DNA of 64,000 nt from Stomoxys calcitrans. Lineage: Eukaryota; Arthropoda; Insecta; Diptera; Muscidae. The DNA lies in the NCBI RefSeq assembly GCF_963082655.1, contig NC_081554.1:58850256-58914255 (forward strand). The letters are read 5' to 3'. A program made the position numbers and the translations under genes. Below the pieces are notes generated by a model that saw only the letters and a list, made by a program, of their open reading frames with translations, did not search any database and was not told the origin of the DNA. Of this stretch, positions 19,621-30,499 are shown piece after piece; positions within the stretch are counted from its first letter, which is position 1; the number at the start of each line of letters is the position of its first letter.

Positions 19621-21443
19621 TTTATACCCTCCACCATAGGAGGTGGTATACTAATTTCGTCATCCTGTTTGTAACTCCTCGAAATATTCGTCCAAGATCG
19701 TCATGACATTTTAAGTCGATCTAGCCATGTCCGTCCATCTGTCCGTCTGTCTGTCGAAAGCACGCTCACTTTCGAAGGAGTAAAGCTAGCCGCTTGATAT
19801 TAAGCACAAATACTTTTTATAAGTGTAGGTCGGTTGGGATTGTAAATGGGCCATACCGGTCCATGTTTTGATAAAGGTGCCATATAAACCGATCTTGGAT
19901 CTTGACTTCTTGAGCTTCTAGAGGGCGCAATTTTGCATGACGTATGTCGTTATGACTTCCAACAACTGTGCTAAGTATGGTTCATATCGGTTTATAAACT
20001 GATATAGTTGTCATATTAACCGATCTGGGGTCTTTATTTCTTGAGCCTCTAGAGTGCACAATTCCTATCCGTTAAGCTGAAATTTTAAATGAGGTATTTT
20101 GTTATGCTATCCATCAACTGTGCTATGTACGGTTGAAATCGTTCATATTCATATGGTTCAAATCGTTCATATCCTGATATAACTGTCATATTAACCGATC
20201 TGGGGTCTTGACTTCTTGAGCCTCTAGAGGGCAATTCCTATCCGATTTAGCTGAAATTTTGCATGACGTATGTCGTTACGACTTCCAACTACTGTGCTAA
20301 GTATGCTTCAAATCGGTTCATAACCTGATATATTAACCGATCTGGGGTCTTGATTGCTTGAGCCTCTAGAGGGCGCAATTCTAATCCGATTTGGCTGAAA
20401 TTTTGCATGAGATGTTTTTTTATGATTTCCAACAATTGTGCTAAGTACGGTTCCAATCGGTCCCTAACCTGATATAGCTGTCATATTAACCGATATGGGG
20501 TCTTGATTTCTTGCGCCTCTAGAGGGCGTAATTCCTATTCGAGTTAACTGAAATTTTTGTATGACTTATGTCGTTACGACTTCCTGCAAACTACGTTCCA
20601 AATCAGTCTCCAACCTGATATAGCTCCAATATAAACCGATTTCCTGATTTAACTTCTCGAGCCCCTGGAAGCCGCAATTTTTTGACTTCCAAAAACTTTG
20701 CCTAGTACGGTCCAAATTGGTCTATAACCTGATATAGCTCCCATACAAACCGTCCTCCCGATTTGACTTCTTGAGCCCTTACAAGCCGCAAGTTTTGTCC
20801 AATTTGGTTGAAATTTTGCATGTAGTGTTCTTTCACGACTTCCAACAGCTGTGCCAAGTACGGTCTAAGTCGGTCTATAATCTGGTATAGCTCCCATAAA
20901 AATCGATCTCTCAATTTGACATCTCAAGTCTCTGGAAGCCGCAGTTTTTGTCCGATTTGGCTGAAATTTTGCACATAGTGTTCTGCTATAACATCCAACA
21001 ATTGTGCCAAGTACGGTTCAAATCGGTCTATAACACGATATAGTTCCCATATAAACCGATCTCCCGATTTGACTTCTTGAGCCCTTACAAGCCGCAATTT
21101 TTGTCCGATTTCGCTAAACTTTTGCATGTAGTGTTCTATTATGACATCTAACTACTCTACCAAGTACGGTCTAAATCGGCCGACAACCCGACATAGCTCC
21201 CATAAAAACCGTCCTCCCGATTTGACTTCTTGAGCCCTTACAAGCCGCCATTTTTAAACCGGTCTCTCGATAATCCTTGTTCGGTTCCTTGAATCTTTAA
21301 ATTTTGCTGGTTTGACAGAAGTTTGGTATGTGGAATTAAATTATGCTCTTCAACTAAATTTATTTTGTATACGTTTTTAGCAGAATCCATGGTGGTGGGT
21401 TCTCAAGATTCGGCCCGGCCGAACTTAGCGCGCTTTTACTTGT
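19621..21443 (+). mobile_element. DINE-1-like element with long tandem array
   Basis: Left terminus tataccctccaccataggagg; right end ccatggtggtgggttctcaag with hairpin TTCGGCCCGGCCGAA and cgcttttacttgttttg. The interior 19800-21260 is a diverged array with gatatagct(g/c)ccatataaaccgat and ttgagcc.ctagaggg anchors, some units shortened. Its right end is fused directly to the start of the Jockey element. Confidence 0.8.
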
Positions 21444-21454
21444 TTTGCCCGGAG

Positions 21455-21664
21455 TGCTTTCTCCGCAAGCTTCTGGTTCGTGCCGGGATTGAAAAGAACC
21501 CCGGACCCTGGTTCTGCTCGGTTTGCCAGATCCGCCTCCATCATCGATCGGTATCGGTGAGGTGTAACCGGTGCATGGAGTGGGTACATTTCCGATCTTG
21601 CTCTGGCCTCACATCACTACGAGAGTACGAACTGAAAATGTTGAAAGGTGCTGTGCGAAAATAG
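21455..21664 (+). pseudogene. Jockey first protein: 2A-like NPGP motif and PHD-like zinc finger
   Basis: The frame reads RKLLVRAGIEKNPGPWFCSV. GIEKNPGP (NPGP at 21497-21508) resembles the ribosome-skipping 2A consensus D(V/I)ExNPGP, with Gly in place of Asp. A zinc finger follows: C-S-V-C, then SVRCNRCMEWVHFRSC, that is CxxC...CxxC-x4-H-x3-C. Such a finger near the start of the protein is usual for this Jockey group. The frame is open upstream only through the DINE-like element, so the true start is lost; it stops after LKMLKGAVRK. Confidence 0.7.
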
Positions 21665-22091
21665 ACAGCAGTGGGTTACAAGCGTTGTCGGCGTCGCCTC
21701 CCCCCCGACCTCTCCCGTGAGGCAATATACGCCACAGCAGCATCCCAGCCCCAATATTGCCAGGCCAGTTCCGGGCAGTGTATGATTTTTGCAAATTAAC
21801 TGCAACGGTCTCCGAGCCATCGACGAGATTGTGGATTTTATTAGTCGAAAGAACATATTGGTCGCAGCGATCCACTGCGGCGATACTGCAGAGATAGAGC
21901 TATACAGCGTGTACATACCGCTGTGTCCCAATTAATGGTCAGGCTTACAACCCCGACATAAGTGGGTTACTATCTGGCCATAATCGTCTGGTTCTAGGGG
22001 ACTTTAATGCGCATCACACTTCATGGCATTCTGCTCCAGGGAACGACCAGCGTGGCATGGCTTTGGCAGAGTAGATTGAAGATTCCACGTT

Positions 22092-22661
22092 TTGCACGGT
22101 AGTGAGGATGCCCCCACTAGGATTGCGAGGAGGTGTAGTAGCTTGCCAGACATTTTCATTGCATCCCCTGGTCTGCTGAGTGACGTAACCTGGCAAGCCG
22201 TCATTTCTTTGGAATCGAACCTGTCTTTGAACACTCTTATGGTTCTCGATGTCTGGAAAATGGACAGAGTGATCCCGCTACTGAAGCCTGGAATGGATCC
22301 GAGTAAGGGGGAGTCGTACAGACCGATCTCCCTTGAGGGACTACTCCTCCTGAGCCTCGTTGGAGAATTTCCATTCGCCGAGCATCAGCATGGATTTCGA
22401 AGACTGTATAGCACAATAACTGCTCTGCATGCTATCACCGCACACATTTGCGGTGGCTTCAATGAGCCCAGGCCATATGATAGGATGTTCCCCGTGGCAC
22501 TGGACCTATCGAAGGCATTCGACACTGTCAGCCATGCCAAATTTTTTAAGGACATCGCCAAGACGTCTCTCCAGTCAGGCCTGAAACGATGGGTCGCGAA
22601 TTATCTGTGTGGTCGCCAGTCATTTGTGGAATTTAGGGATAAGAAGTCGAAACACCGTTGA
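22092..22661 (+). pseudogene. Jockey reverse transcriptase, N-terminal half
   Basis: Blocks: VWKMDRVIPLLKPG, KGESYRPISLEGLL, FAEHQHGFR, TALHAITAHI, VALDLSKAFDTVSHAKFF (first catalytic Asp present) and LKRWVANYLCGRQSFVEFR. The first ~30 codons are endonuclease tail (SLPDIFIASPGLLSDVTWQAV) fused across a deletion. The frame ends at a TGA just before VKQGVPQGGV. Confidence 0.85.
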
Positions 22662-23130
22662 GTGAAACAGGGAGTTCCCCAAGGTGGGGTGATATCTCCG
22701 ACATTGTTTAACCTCTACCTATCCTCCATTCCACCCCCTGCAGACGGCATAGAGATCGTATCATTTGCGAACGAATGTACGATCATGGCATCAGCCCCCC
22801 CCCCCATTGTTGACCATTTGCGATTGGTTGAAGGTCTACCTCAACGAACTTGCCTCATATTTCGCTGCAAGAAATCTGAAGATATCCGCCACCAAATCTT
22901 CAGCCACATTGTTCACTACATATACGCGTGAGGTGAATACAGAGCTGACTGTGATGGTCGATGGAGAAATGATTCCGACCATCAAGTGTCCCAAAATACT
23001 TGGCGTCACATTTAACAGCTTTTACACATTCTCCCCACATGCCACAACAATTTGCGATAAAGTCAAAAGTAGAAATAAGGTCCTTAAGTCACTGGCTGCC
23101 TCTGCGCTACGGTGGTCCTCAATACAATAG
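22662..23130 (+). pseudogene. Jockey reverse transcriptase, catalytic and thumb part, dead
   Basis: VKQGVPQGGVISPTLFNLYLSSIPPP is followed by SFANECTIMAS where active enzymes have YADD; both catalytic Asp are replaced. A frameshift in a C-run (22795-22804) moves the remainder (LNELASYFAARNLKISATKSSATLFTTYT..., ILGVTFNSFYTFSPHA) into the next frame, 22765-23130. Confidence 0.85.
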
Positions 23131-23309
23131 GGGAATCAATACTCGTAGCAGCGGGAGACTTTATTGATTGGGATCAGGTTCTCTCTTCATGTTGGGCCAT
23201 AGGGTATTCGAGCCATTGATACAGGTCATAATAAAAATGACCTCGAAGTCCTTGTGCGATTTGACGTCATCGAACTTTGCGAAGGACTGGTCCACTCCCT
23301 TTCTAAAAG

Positions 23310-23440
23310 CTTTCGAGGAATGTCTCCTTCGTCTTCAACCATCTCTCGTTCGTCGTCAACCATTTCTCCTTCGTCTTCAACCATCCTTCTTCCTCCTTCG
23401 TTTTCAACAATCTCTCCTTAGTCTTCAACAATCTCTCCAT
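23310..23440. repeat. Minisatellite of about 18-24 bp (CTTCGTCTTCAACCATCTCTC)
   Basis: Six to seven diverged copies of ctccttcgtcttcaaccatct with small insertions. Codes for nothing recognisable. Follows the broken end of the Jockey element. Confidence 0.75.
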
Positions 23441-23834
23441 CAAAAACAGGCTTTCAGGAATCGTTCGACTCGGGATAGCTGCTTGTAGCTGCTTAAGTAC
23501 TTGCGTGTCTATTAATTGCTGGCACTCTCTTTCAAGTTGGGATTCTCATTAAAAAGAGGTCCCCTTGCCAAGAGTTCATTCTCCAGCCTGATGTGAGCTT
23601 CCCTTCTTGGCTTTGGCGGCAGAATGTATGAAAGACCTTGTCATTGCGTTTGTGTCCATTTACTGGCTCCATTGCTAGACTCGCGGTTCTATCACTTGCA
23701 GTCTTATCTTTGTCTGCAACACGCTTGCCACGAATCATTAAAGTGGATGGCTGTAGACCTTTCTTGTGTTTGTGTTGTTGTTGCTCGTCAAGCTTTTATA
23801 GCCGAACAAGCTATTGTAGTTCCGGTCTATACGA

Positions 23835-24140
23835 CGGATCGCCGCGGGAACATGATGGCTATTGGTTAATTAAAGGCGCCAATAACTCATCATAGGCATT
23901 CAGTATTTAAGCAAGAGCCGGTGCCACCTGGCCTCTCACTGAAACTCTCCATTCGATATCGTTGATTGTCCGCGACTGCAGTTGCAGCTCCTCCATATGG
24001 AGCATTCCATTATCCCCAAACTGTGGACGGGCCCGATAGCTCCCAGCTAAGCTTGTCGTGATAACGAAGAACACCACACAGATTGAAGTTCAAAGTTTCA
24101 GCCTGTGTGATGCTCATGTTATCCCGTGCTGGGTTATGTT
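23835..24140 (-). mobile_element. RTE-associated 5' repeat, antisense
   Basis: The reverse complement of this segment matches 5930-6190 over its length. Shared phrases: ggctattggtta, ggcgccaataactc, agagccggtgccacctg, gaaactctcc, ttgcagctcctcc, agctaagctt, accacacagattgaagttcaaag, cctgtgtgatgctcat. A further copy is at 27185-27480. No coding. Confidence 0.7.
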
Positions 24141-24638
24141 GTTTGATGTAACAGAGTGGGCTCAAGCTCCACGACTGTAGTATTTGTCAGAAATTTGTAC
24201 TTCCTGCCGTGAAACCTATGCTTGTAAACTAAACGCTTGCCAAGTATGGCAAGAGTGGATGGATTTGGAACTCCATTTACAGTAGCTAGGGTTTATAGGT
24301 CACTTTCAGTTTTTGCTCGCTCATCCTGTTTCCTTTTCTTTTCACCCCTTGAATCAGCAGGTAAGGTTTTTGGTACAGTAAGGTGCGTCTAACTGGGAAC
24401 ATTTGTGAGTATTTTGTCTGTGTGTAACTTCTCTGCCAGAGTTATTGGCCTGCTCGTTCAGGCAAGAACAATTACGGTCAAGTGTTCATTTCTAATGGTG
24501 GCTTTTAAAGTTCGATTCCGATTATGTTAAAGCCTGGGGCTTTTATTTGTTATTAAAAGCAAAAAAAAAAGAATTTTTAAAATTTTTTTATAGAAATGCT
24601 AACATTTAATTAATAATTTTTAATTTATCTATTTTCAG
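24141..24638. other. Unrecognised sequence, AT-rich toward the right
   Basis: No repeat match inside the window and no convincing reading frame. The last 80 bases become a T-rich tract ending ttatctattttcag at 24638, a good splice acceptor. Confidence 0.4.
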
Positions 24639-25780
24639 GCAACGTATAACAAGTTATGCCCGCTCCTGCATATTAAGAACCAAGCAAAAGGGATATATAA
24701 AATAAAAATGTATTTAATCTATAACGAAGAACCAAAATAGTTGGCAAATAGCTGGACATATTAACATAAATTTAAAATGAAAAAAAAAACAAAACAAAAA
24801 AAAAAAAAACAACACAAAGCAACTACGAATTGTATTTAGAATGAAAGAAAATTCAGTAAATCATGAAAAAAACAAGTTTTGGGAAAAAAACTAAGAAAAA
24901 CATACAAAAATTGGTAAATCCATAGATAATGAAACTCACCCAAATTAAAAGAAAAAAAAAACAAAAATAAATATGCAACAGATGGTATTAGAACAAAGAA
25001 GAGAAACTTTAGTAATAATTACAGCTTAGGATGAACAAACGAAAACAAGAAAAAAATCTCACATTTATTCATTCATTATTCAAATTCACTTAAAATAAAT
25101 GGCAAGAGATTATGTATTACCCTAGCTCCCCAGCTCCCCAGCTCCCCAACTCTCCAAATCACCCCTCTCACAAGACAAAGACACCTTACTCCCTCTCCGG
25201 CCACCCGCCCGCCCCTCCATTCATATGTATTAAGGACAATATAAAGCTTTCTTTAATCGTATATTTATAAATTAAAAGCAAAAAGGAAAGTAAAAATAAT
25301 CCATAAATCTAGTAAAAAATATTAAGGATATACCTTAGCATTCATTTACATAAAAAAAAATTATATACACATTTAAATGGGAAACACTTACAAAAAAAAA
25401 AAAATGAAATTCAAACTAGTTATTACATGCATATATATTTCAATATATAGTATATGAGTAAATACAAAATACATATTGCAAAATTATGGTATTAAAATTA
25501 CAAACACATAAATTCATAGGTGTTTTTGAGAACTTATTTTTTTTTTATTAAAAAAAAAAACTTGGCATTGATAGTATATATAGAAAAAAAAGAGAACAAT
25601 ATAGCAGATGAGGGAGAAAGTTGTGATTTTTTTGTTAAAAGTTATACAGCAAAGATTGTTTTTAATCTGAAAATATTGTTGAACTCTTTTCAAAGCATTG
25701 ATTTCAATTCAAATCTAAATTTATTAAAAACACCATTCTGATCCGCTTATGATTAATATTTATAAGTTCTCAATTAATTT
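24639..25780 (+). other. Dap160: Candidate alternative 3' terminal exon / UTR of Dap160
   Basis: A polypyrimidine-AG acceptor ends at 24638. Joined to the internal donor at 16026/16027, the frame would read TSG-N-V and stop at TAA 24647-24649, changing only the C-terminal tail. The following 1.1 kb is single-copy, very AT-rich and UTR-like, with AATAAA-like signals near 24703 and later, and no transposon. This is inference from splice-site text; the sequence could equally be intergenic. Confidence 0.35.
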
Positions 25781-26035
25781 TTTGTTGTTGCGTATGATTA
25801 ATATTAATTCGCGTATTCGCGTTTAGAGTATACTCATAGCGTATTATGAACTTTAATCGTCTCTATATGAGTTCAACAATGCGTATGATGAATATCATTA
25901 AGCTCTCTGTGTGTATTCAATGATTTTATCATGGCGTATGATGAATATAAATTTTTAAGGCCTAGTCACTGCGTATGATGAATATTTTTTTAATCTCTAT
26001 AGGCTCATCATAGCGTATGAGGAATATTAATATGG
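25780..26035. repeat. Left part of a 52-bp degenerate tandem array
   Basis: Variants of gcgtatgatgaatatt, each followed by a ctctatgrgttca-like phrase, recur about every 50-60 bp. The same family resumes at 30500-31620, beyond a block of transposon sequence. Confidence 0.7.
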
Positions 26036-26150
26036 GGATAAAGGAGCAAAAGAGGAATTTAAAGCATTGTAACTAAAGCACCAGTAATGAGAAGCGGTGG
26101 TTTACTGTTACGTCAGTTGTTGTTGTTGTGGCCACATTTTCATGTGGAGA

Positions 26151-27149
26151 CAGTGTTGCCACCCAATATGATTATTTTCTACCAAAATTTATGAAAAATC
26201 CTACCAAATCCGACCAAAACCTACCAAATGTTCTACAAGTCAAGAATGCGTTGTATGTTTCTATAATCGCCAGCGAAAAGTTGCCCATTTTGCCACTTAG
26301 TTTGCTAAAAACCAATTCATACATTTTCAACCTAACCTAACCTAACCTATACAAATAAGGATCAGGACAGATGTCAGTCTCTGGGTTCTCAATGTAAACC
26401 CCCAGGCCCACTCTGTCCCCTAGCTTTGATTCATCCGTGTAACATGATCTTCCAGACGGCAATACCTTGGCTCCGTCAATCCATGACTGTGCCGATGGCA
26501 GCAGCGCCTCCGTCCATCTGTTTGTTGCAATCACTCTACAGCTTGAAGTTCAAAGGTGCCCTATATCATGAAATAGCACCAATTCCTGATAAGAAAGCTT
26601 GAGTTTTTAAAAGTCCTATTTTTTCAATGAATAACCTTGCCGAGTTTGGAAGAAACGATCTCCCGGTTTAAGGTGTTGAGCCAAAAAATGCGCTTTTACT
26701 ACCCATTTTTGCGTTACAGTGAGTTGCTTGGACCCTTCAACATCAAAGTATGGACCAGGTCTGACCATATTTGTATGCAGCTGCCATAAAGCGCTGTATT
26801 CCGATTGAAGGTATTGAACGACCAAAAGCCGCATTTCTTACCCAGAATTTACGAAATTTGAAGGAAATTCCTTAACACTCATACCAGTTACAGTCAATAT
26901 CAGAACATTCACCTTTTTTCCTGTTCCTCTTTGTTGCAGTGGGACCTTGTAACAGTATTTGGCTCCTTGATATTCATGAAGAATATCAAGAATTGAAATA
27001 ACTTCGAGCCATCGCCGGCGATTCTTTCCGCAATTCACTTGGTTTATAAATGTTTGAAGAACCTACCAAAAATTGAGGTCAGCCTACCAACCTACCAAGA
27101 GAAAAAAACCCACCAATTTTGGCAGGAACCTACCAGAAACGGCAACACT
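26151..27149. mobile_element. Possible DNA transposon with short terminal inverted repeats
   Basis: AGTGTTGCC at 26152-26160 and its inverse GGCAACACT at 27141-27149 bound a 1-kb segment. Both sides carry caaaacctaccaaatg / acctaccaagag-type text pointing inward. The interior includes an antisense LOA-type piece (26345-26535). A target duplication is not evident. The superfamily (hAT-like?) is a guess and it may be a chance pairing. Confidence 0.35.
26345..26535 (-). pseudogene. LOA/I-type family A RNase H start, antisense fragment
   Basis: The minus-strand frame reads ALLPSAQSWIDGAKVLPSGR, SCYTDESKLGDRVGLGVYIENP. In the family this is CYTDGSKL, where Asp is the first catalytic residue of RNase H; here the following Gly is Glu. 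Matches 44400-44580. The fragment is under 200 bp with both ends lost. Confidence 0.75.
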
Positions 27150-27184
27150 AAGAGGAGGTGGCGATCCTCGTCAAGGTGCTGTAG

Positions 27185-27480
27185 GGCACCATGTTCGCCG
27201 CGGGAACATGGTGGCCATTGGTTATTTATCATACCGAGCATTATAGGCACTCAGTATTTGTGCAAGAGCCGGTGCCGCCCGTCCTCTCACTGAGACTCTC
27301 TGCTCGATTCCGCTGATTTTCCTCGACTGCCGTTACTCCGTATGGAGCACTCCACTATCCGTAATCTGCGGACGCGCCCAGTAGCTCGCAGCGAAGCTTC
27401 TCGTGACAGCAATGAACACCACACAGATCGGACCGTATTGTTCCAGCCTCTGTGGTGCTCACAACTATCCCGTGCCCGAA
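27185..27480 (-). mobile_element. RTE-associated 5' repeat, antisense, second copy
   Basis: Parallels 23835-24140 throughout: cgcgggaacatggtggccattgg, agagccggtgccgcc, actgagactctctgctcgat, cgtatggagcactccac, accacacagatcgg, gtggtgctcacaactatcccgtgc. Confidence 0.7.
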
Positions 27481-27689
27481 TATGCCAGTCTCACATCTTA
27501 GTAGATGACAGGACTTCGGTCACTTTTGGCTTTTTAAGGCGGGTCAAAGTAGCATTTAGGAGAATATGGTGGCGGAAGCCAGCAGAGTGAATTGTCATTC
27601 TTAGAGACCCCAACTATAGCACCTGAAGAAGTTAACCTACCTCGGCAAACCAGAGTAGTCCTAGCTCAACTACTTTCCGGTAGATTGAG

Positions 27690-28165
27690 ACGCCTCGATT
27701 TCTCCTGGGTCAGATCCGATGGTGGTTGTGTGTCCTTTCTGACTCTGAGCATCCAAACCTACTCGAAGTACTACCAGATTGTGCCATTCGGCGTAACAGT
27801 CGCCTCGATTTCTCCTGGGTCAGATCCGATGGTTGTTGTGTGTGCCGCGTGTGAACGGCACCACAAGACACACGTCATTTCTGAATCTGAGTATCCAAAC
27901 CTACTCGAAGTACTACCAGATTGTGCATCCCGAGAGTTACAGGGCAAGGAGGAGAGCCATTCAGCATATCAGCCGCCTCGATTTCTCCTGGGTCAGATCC
28001 GATGGTGGTTGTGTGCCCCGCGTGTGAACGGCATCACAAGACACACGTCATTCTGAATCTGAGTATCCAAACCTACTCGAAGTACTACCAGATTGTGCAT
28101 CCCGAGAGTGACAGGGCAAGAAGGAGAGCCATTCAGCGTATCTGTGGTCTCCGAACCGATGGATA
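27690..28165. repeat. Three-copy tandem repeat, 110-175 bp units
   Basis: Units begin at 27691, 27801 and 27976 with cgcctcgatttctcctgggtcagatccgatgg and contain atccaaacctactcgaagtactaccagattgtg. The first unit is shorter by an internal deletion. Units are very similar to one another, so the expansion is recent. Long open frames here are by-products of the repeat. It ends against the Jockey fragment at 28166. Confidence 0.85.
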
Positions 28166-28825
28166 GCCATCACAATTTACCGTGGGCGAAGTTACGAATG
28201 TCATCCGTGGAGCCAAATCATCCAAGCCGTTGGGCCCCGACGGAATCTCGTCACTGATGCTGTATAATCTGAATTTACCTGGAGTTGTCCTCAACCTGTC
28301 TATGAAAACTCTTATAGTTTCCAATGTATGGAAAATGGGCAGAGTGATCCCGCTACTGAAGCCTGAAAAGGGCCTGAGTTTTGGGGGAGTCGTACAGACC
28401 GATTCCCCTTCACTCACCAAAGACAATTGAGGCATTACTTCTCCCGAGCCTCGTAGGAGAATTTCCATTCGCCGAGCATCAACGTGGATTCCGAAGACAG
28501 CATAGCACAACAACTGCTTTGCATGCCATCACCGCACACATTTGCCGTGGCTAGGCCATGTGATAGGACGATCCTCGTGGCACTGGACCTATCGAAGGCA
28601 TTCGACACGGTCAGCCATGCCAAACTATTTGAGGACATCGCCAACACGTCCCTCCAGTCAGGCCTGAAACGCTGGGTCGCGAATTACAGGGCATGGTCGC
28701 GAATTACAGGGCATGGTCGTGATGCCAGCCATTTGTGGAATTTAGGGATAAGAAGTCGAAGCACCGTCGGCAGATATTATCATTTCTCACGCCTATGCGA
28801 GACATGTGTTTACTTAACTTGTTAT
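28166..28825 (+). pseudogene. Jockey reverse transcriptase fragment
   Basis: GEVTNVIRGAKSSKPLGPDG, SNVWKMGRVIPLLKPEKG, then in other frames AEHQRGFRRQ, TALHAITAHICRG and VALDLSKAFDTVSHAKLFED at 28575-28635. Same family as 21444. A 21-bp phrase (gtcgcgaattacagggcatg) is duplicated at 28676-28715. Frameshifted and truncated before the catalytic block. Confidence 0.8.
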
Positions 28826-28869
28826 GTCCAGTGATGATTCCAATCTCAATGGGACCCTATTTACCCTGT

Positions 28870-30440
28870 TAAGGTAACGGACATGGGACGTAAAAACGTA
28901 AAATCCGTCACCGAGAACAACCAAACTTGTCAGCCATAGGCTAAAACTGGTCGCACCACCGCCGAGAGCAACCAATGCATAGCCTGGGCCTTAAACCCCA
29001 CTTACTCCTGTCCCCATGAGTTTCTCACAGGAATATAATATAGCGAAGGCTTGATTTCGTAGGGGTTTTACATATACGTCTATGGCGCTGAACACCTGGA
29101 TTGGAATCTTGACAAGAACATCAGAAAAAATTTTCAGCGGTGATTATGCCCTCCTAATACTGGCGACATTTGTGAGCTACTGAGCACGTCTATTTCTATC
29201 TGGAAGTCCGTCTGAAAATGGCCTTGGTACTACCCAATAAACGTAAATGTCTCGCCGGTGATCCACGAATCAATTCAAGCTGCGACAATCTGGGAAGAGT
29301 CCTCTTCGTTGCCTCCCTTAGAAATAAGTCCTTAGGTTGAGTCTACATCATTACCTCTAATAACCCCCAGTAACAAATCTCAAAGCGAACCCATTCGCCC
29401 TGTTAAGGTTACGAACATGGGACGTTAAAATTAGTCACCGGCCAGCAAACGTGGCAGTCATAGGCCAAGACTGGCCGCACCACCGCCGAGAACAACCAAT
29501 GCATAAGCCTGGACCTTAAACCCCAATTACTCCCCTCGCCAGGAGCTTCTGACAGCAATATAATGCAGGCCTTTCTAATCCTTGATTCCTTAGGGGTTAG
29601 CATATACGTCTGTGGCGCTGAACGCCTGGTTTGGAATCTTGAAAAGAACATCAGAAAAAATTTTCTGCGGTGCTTATGCCCTCCTAATACTGGCGACATT
29701 CGACATGAAACGTAAAATTGGTCACCGGCCACCAAACTTGGCAGCCATAGGCCAAGACTGGTCGCACCACCGCCGAGAACAACCAATGCAAAAGCCTGGG
29801 CCTTAAACACCACTTACTTGCCACGAGCTTCTGACAGGAGTATAATGCCGCGAAGGCCTTTCAAATCCTTGATTCCGCAGGCGTTAGCATATTAGCTTAT
29901 GAAGCTGATAGCCTGGGTTCCGAATCTTGGCAAGAACATCAGAAAAAATATTCAGCGATGGTTATCCCCTCCTAATACTGGCGACATTTGACATGGAACG
30001 TAAAATTCGTCACCGGCCACCAAACGTGGCAGCCATAACCCAAAACTGGCCGCACCACCGCCGAGAATGCATAAGACCATAAGCCTGGCCCTTAAACCCC
30101 ACTTACTCCCCTCCCCACGAACTTCTGACAGGAGTATAATGCCGCGAAGGCCTTTGTAATCCTTGACTCCGCAGGGTTTAGTATATTAGCCTATGAAGCT
30201 GGGTTCCGAATCTTGGCAAGAAAATCAAAAGAAATTTTCAGCGATGGTTATCCCTTCCTTATATTGGCGATATTTGTGAGCTACTATGTGATACAAAAAC
30301 TTTTCTCTAAAGAGGTGTCGCACTGCGGCACGTTGCTTGGACGCTGCTATAAAAAGGAGTTTTCTTACCATTAAGTCGGACAGCGCCGTTTGCTATGTGA
30401 AAAGTTTGCCCCAATTCCTTAATCGGATTTTAATGTGCAA
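28870..30440 (+). repeat. Tandem array of about 289-bp units built partly from SINE-1
   Basis: Units are anchored by ccaaac.tgg.cagccataggccaa.actggtcgcaccaccgccgag at about 28920, 29440, 29729 and 30018. The last three are 289 bp apart; the first gap is 520 bp because of an extra piece at 29205-29400. Each unit also has gcgctgaacgcctgg..ggaatcttg, aagaacatcagaaaaaattttc and ccctcctaatactggcgacattt, a degenerate SINE-1 head. The array ends in SINE-1 body (30270-30400). A composite of SINE and foreign sequence has been amplified. Confidence 0.75.
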
Positions 30441-30499
30441 ATTTGCATTTGTTTGCATTTGCTCAGCTATGCCTTTGACAAAAATTGGTAAGGGGTTTT

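Larger units (their letters stand above)
21444..23130 (+). mobile_element. Jockey-clade retrotransposon, decayed
   Basis: Order: zinc-finger protein start (21455-21664), endonuclease relics (about 21790-22200, INCNGLRAIDEIVDF, NILVAAI, SGLQPRHK in shifting frames), then reverse transcriptase (22200-23130). 5' and 3' ends are cut and several stops occur. Same family as 12330 (antisense), 28166 and 32805. Confidence 0.8.
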
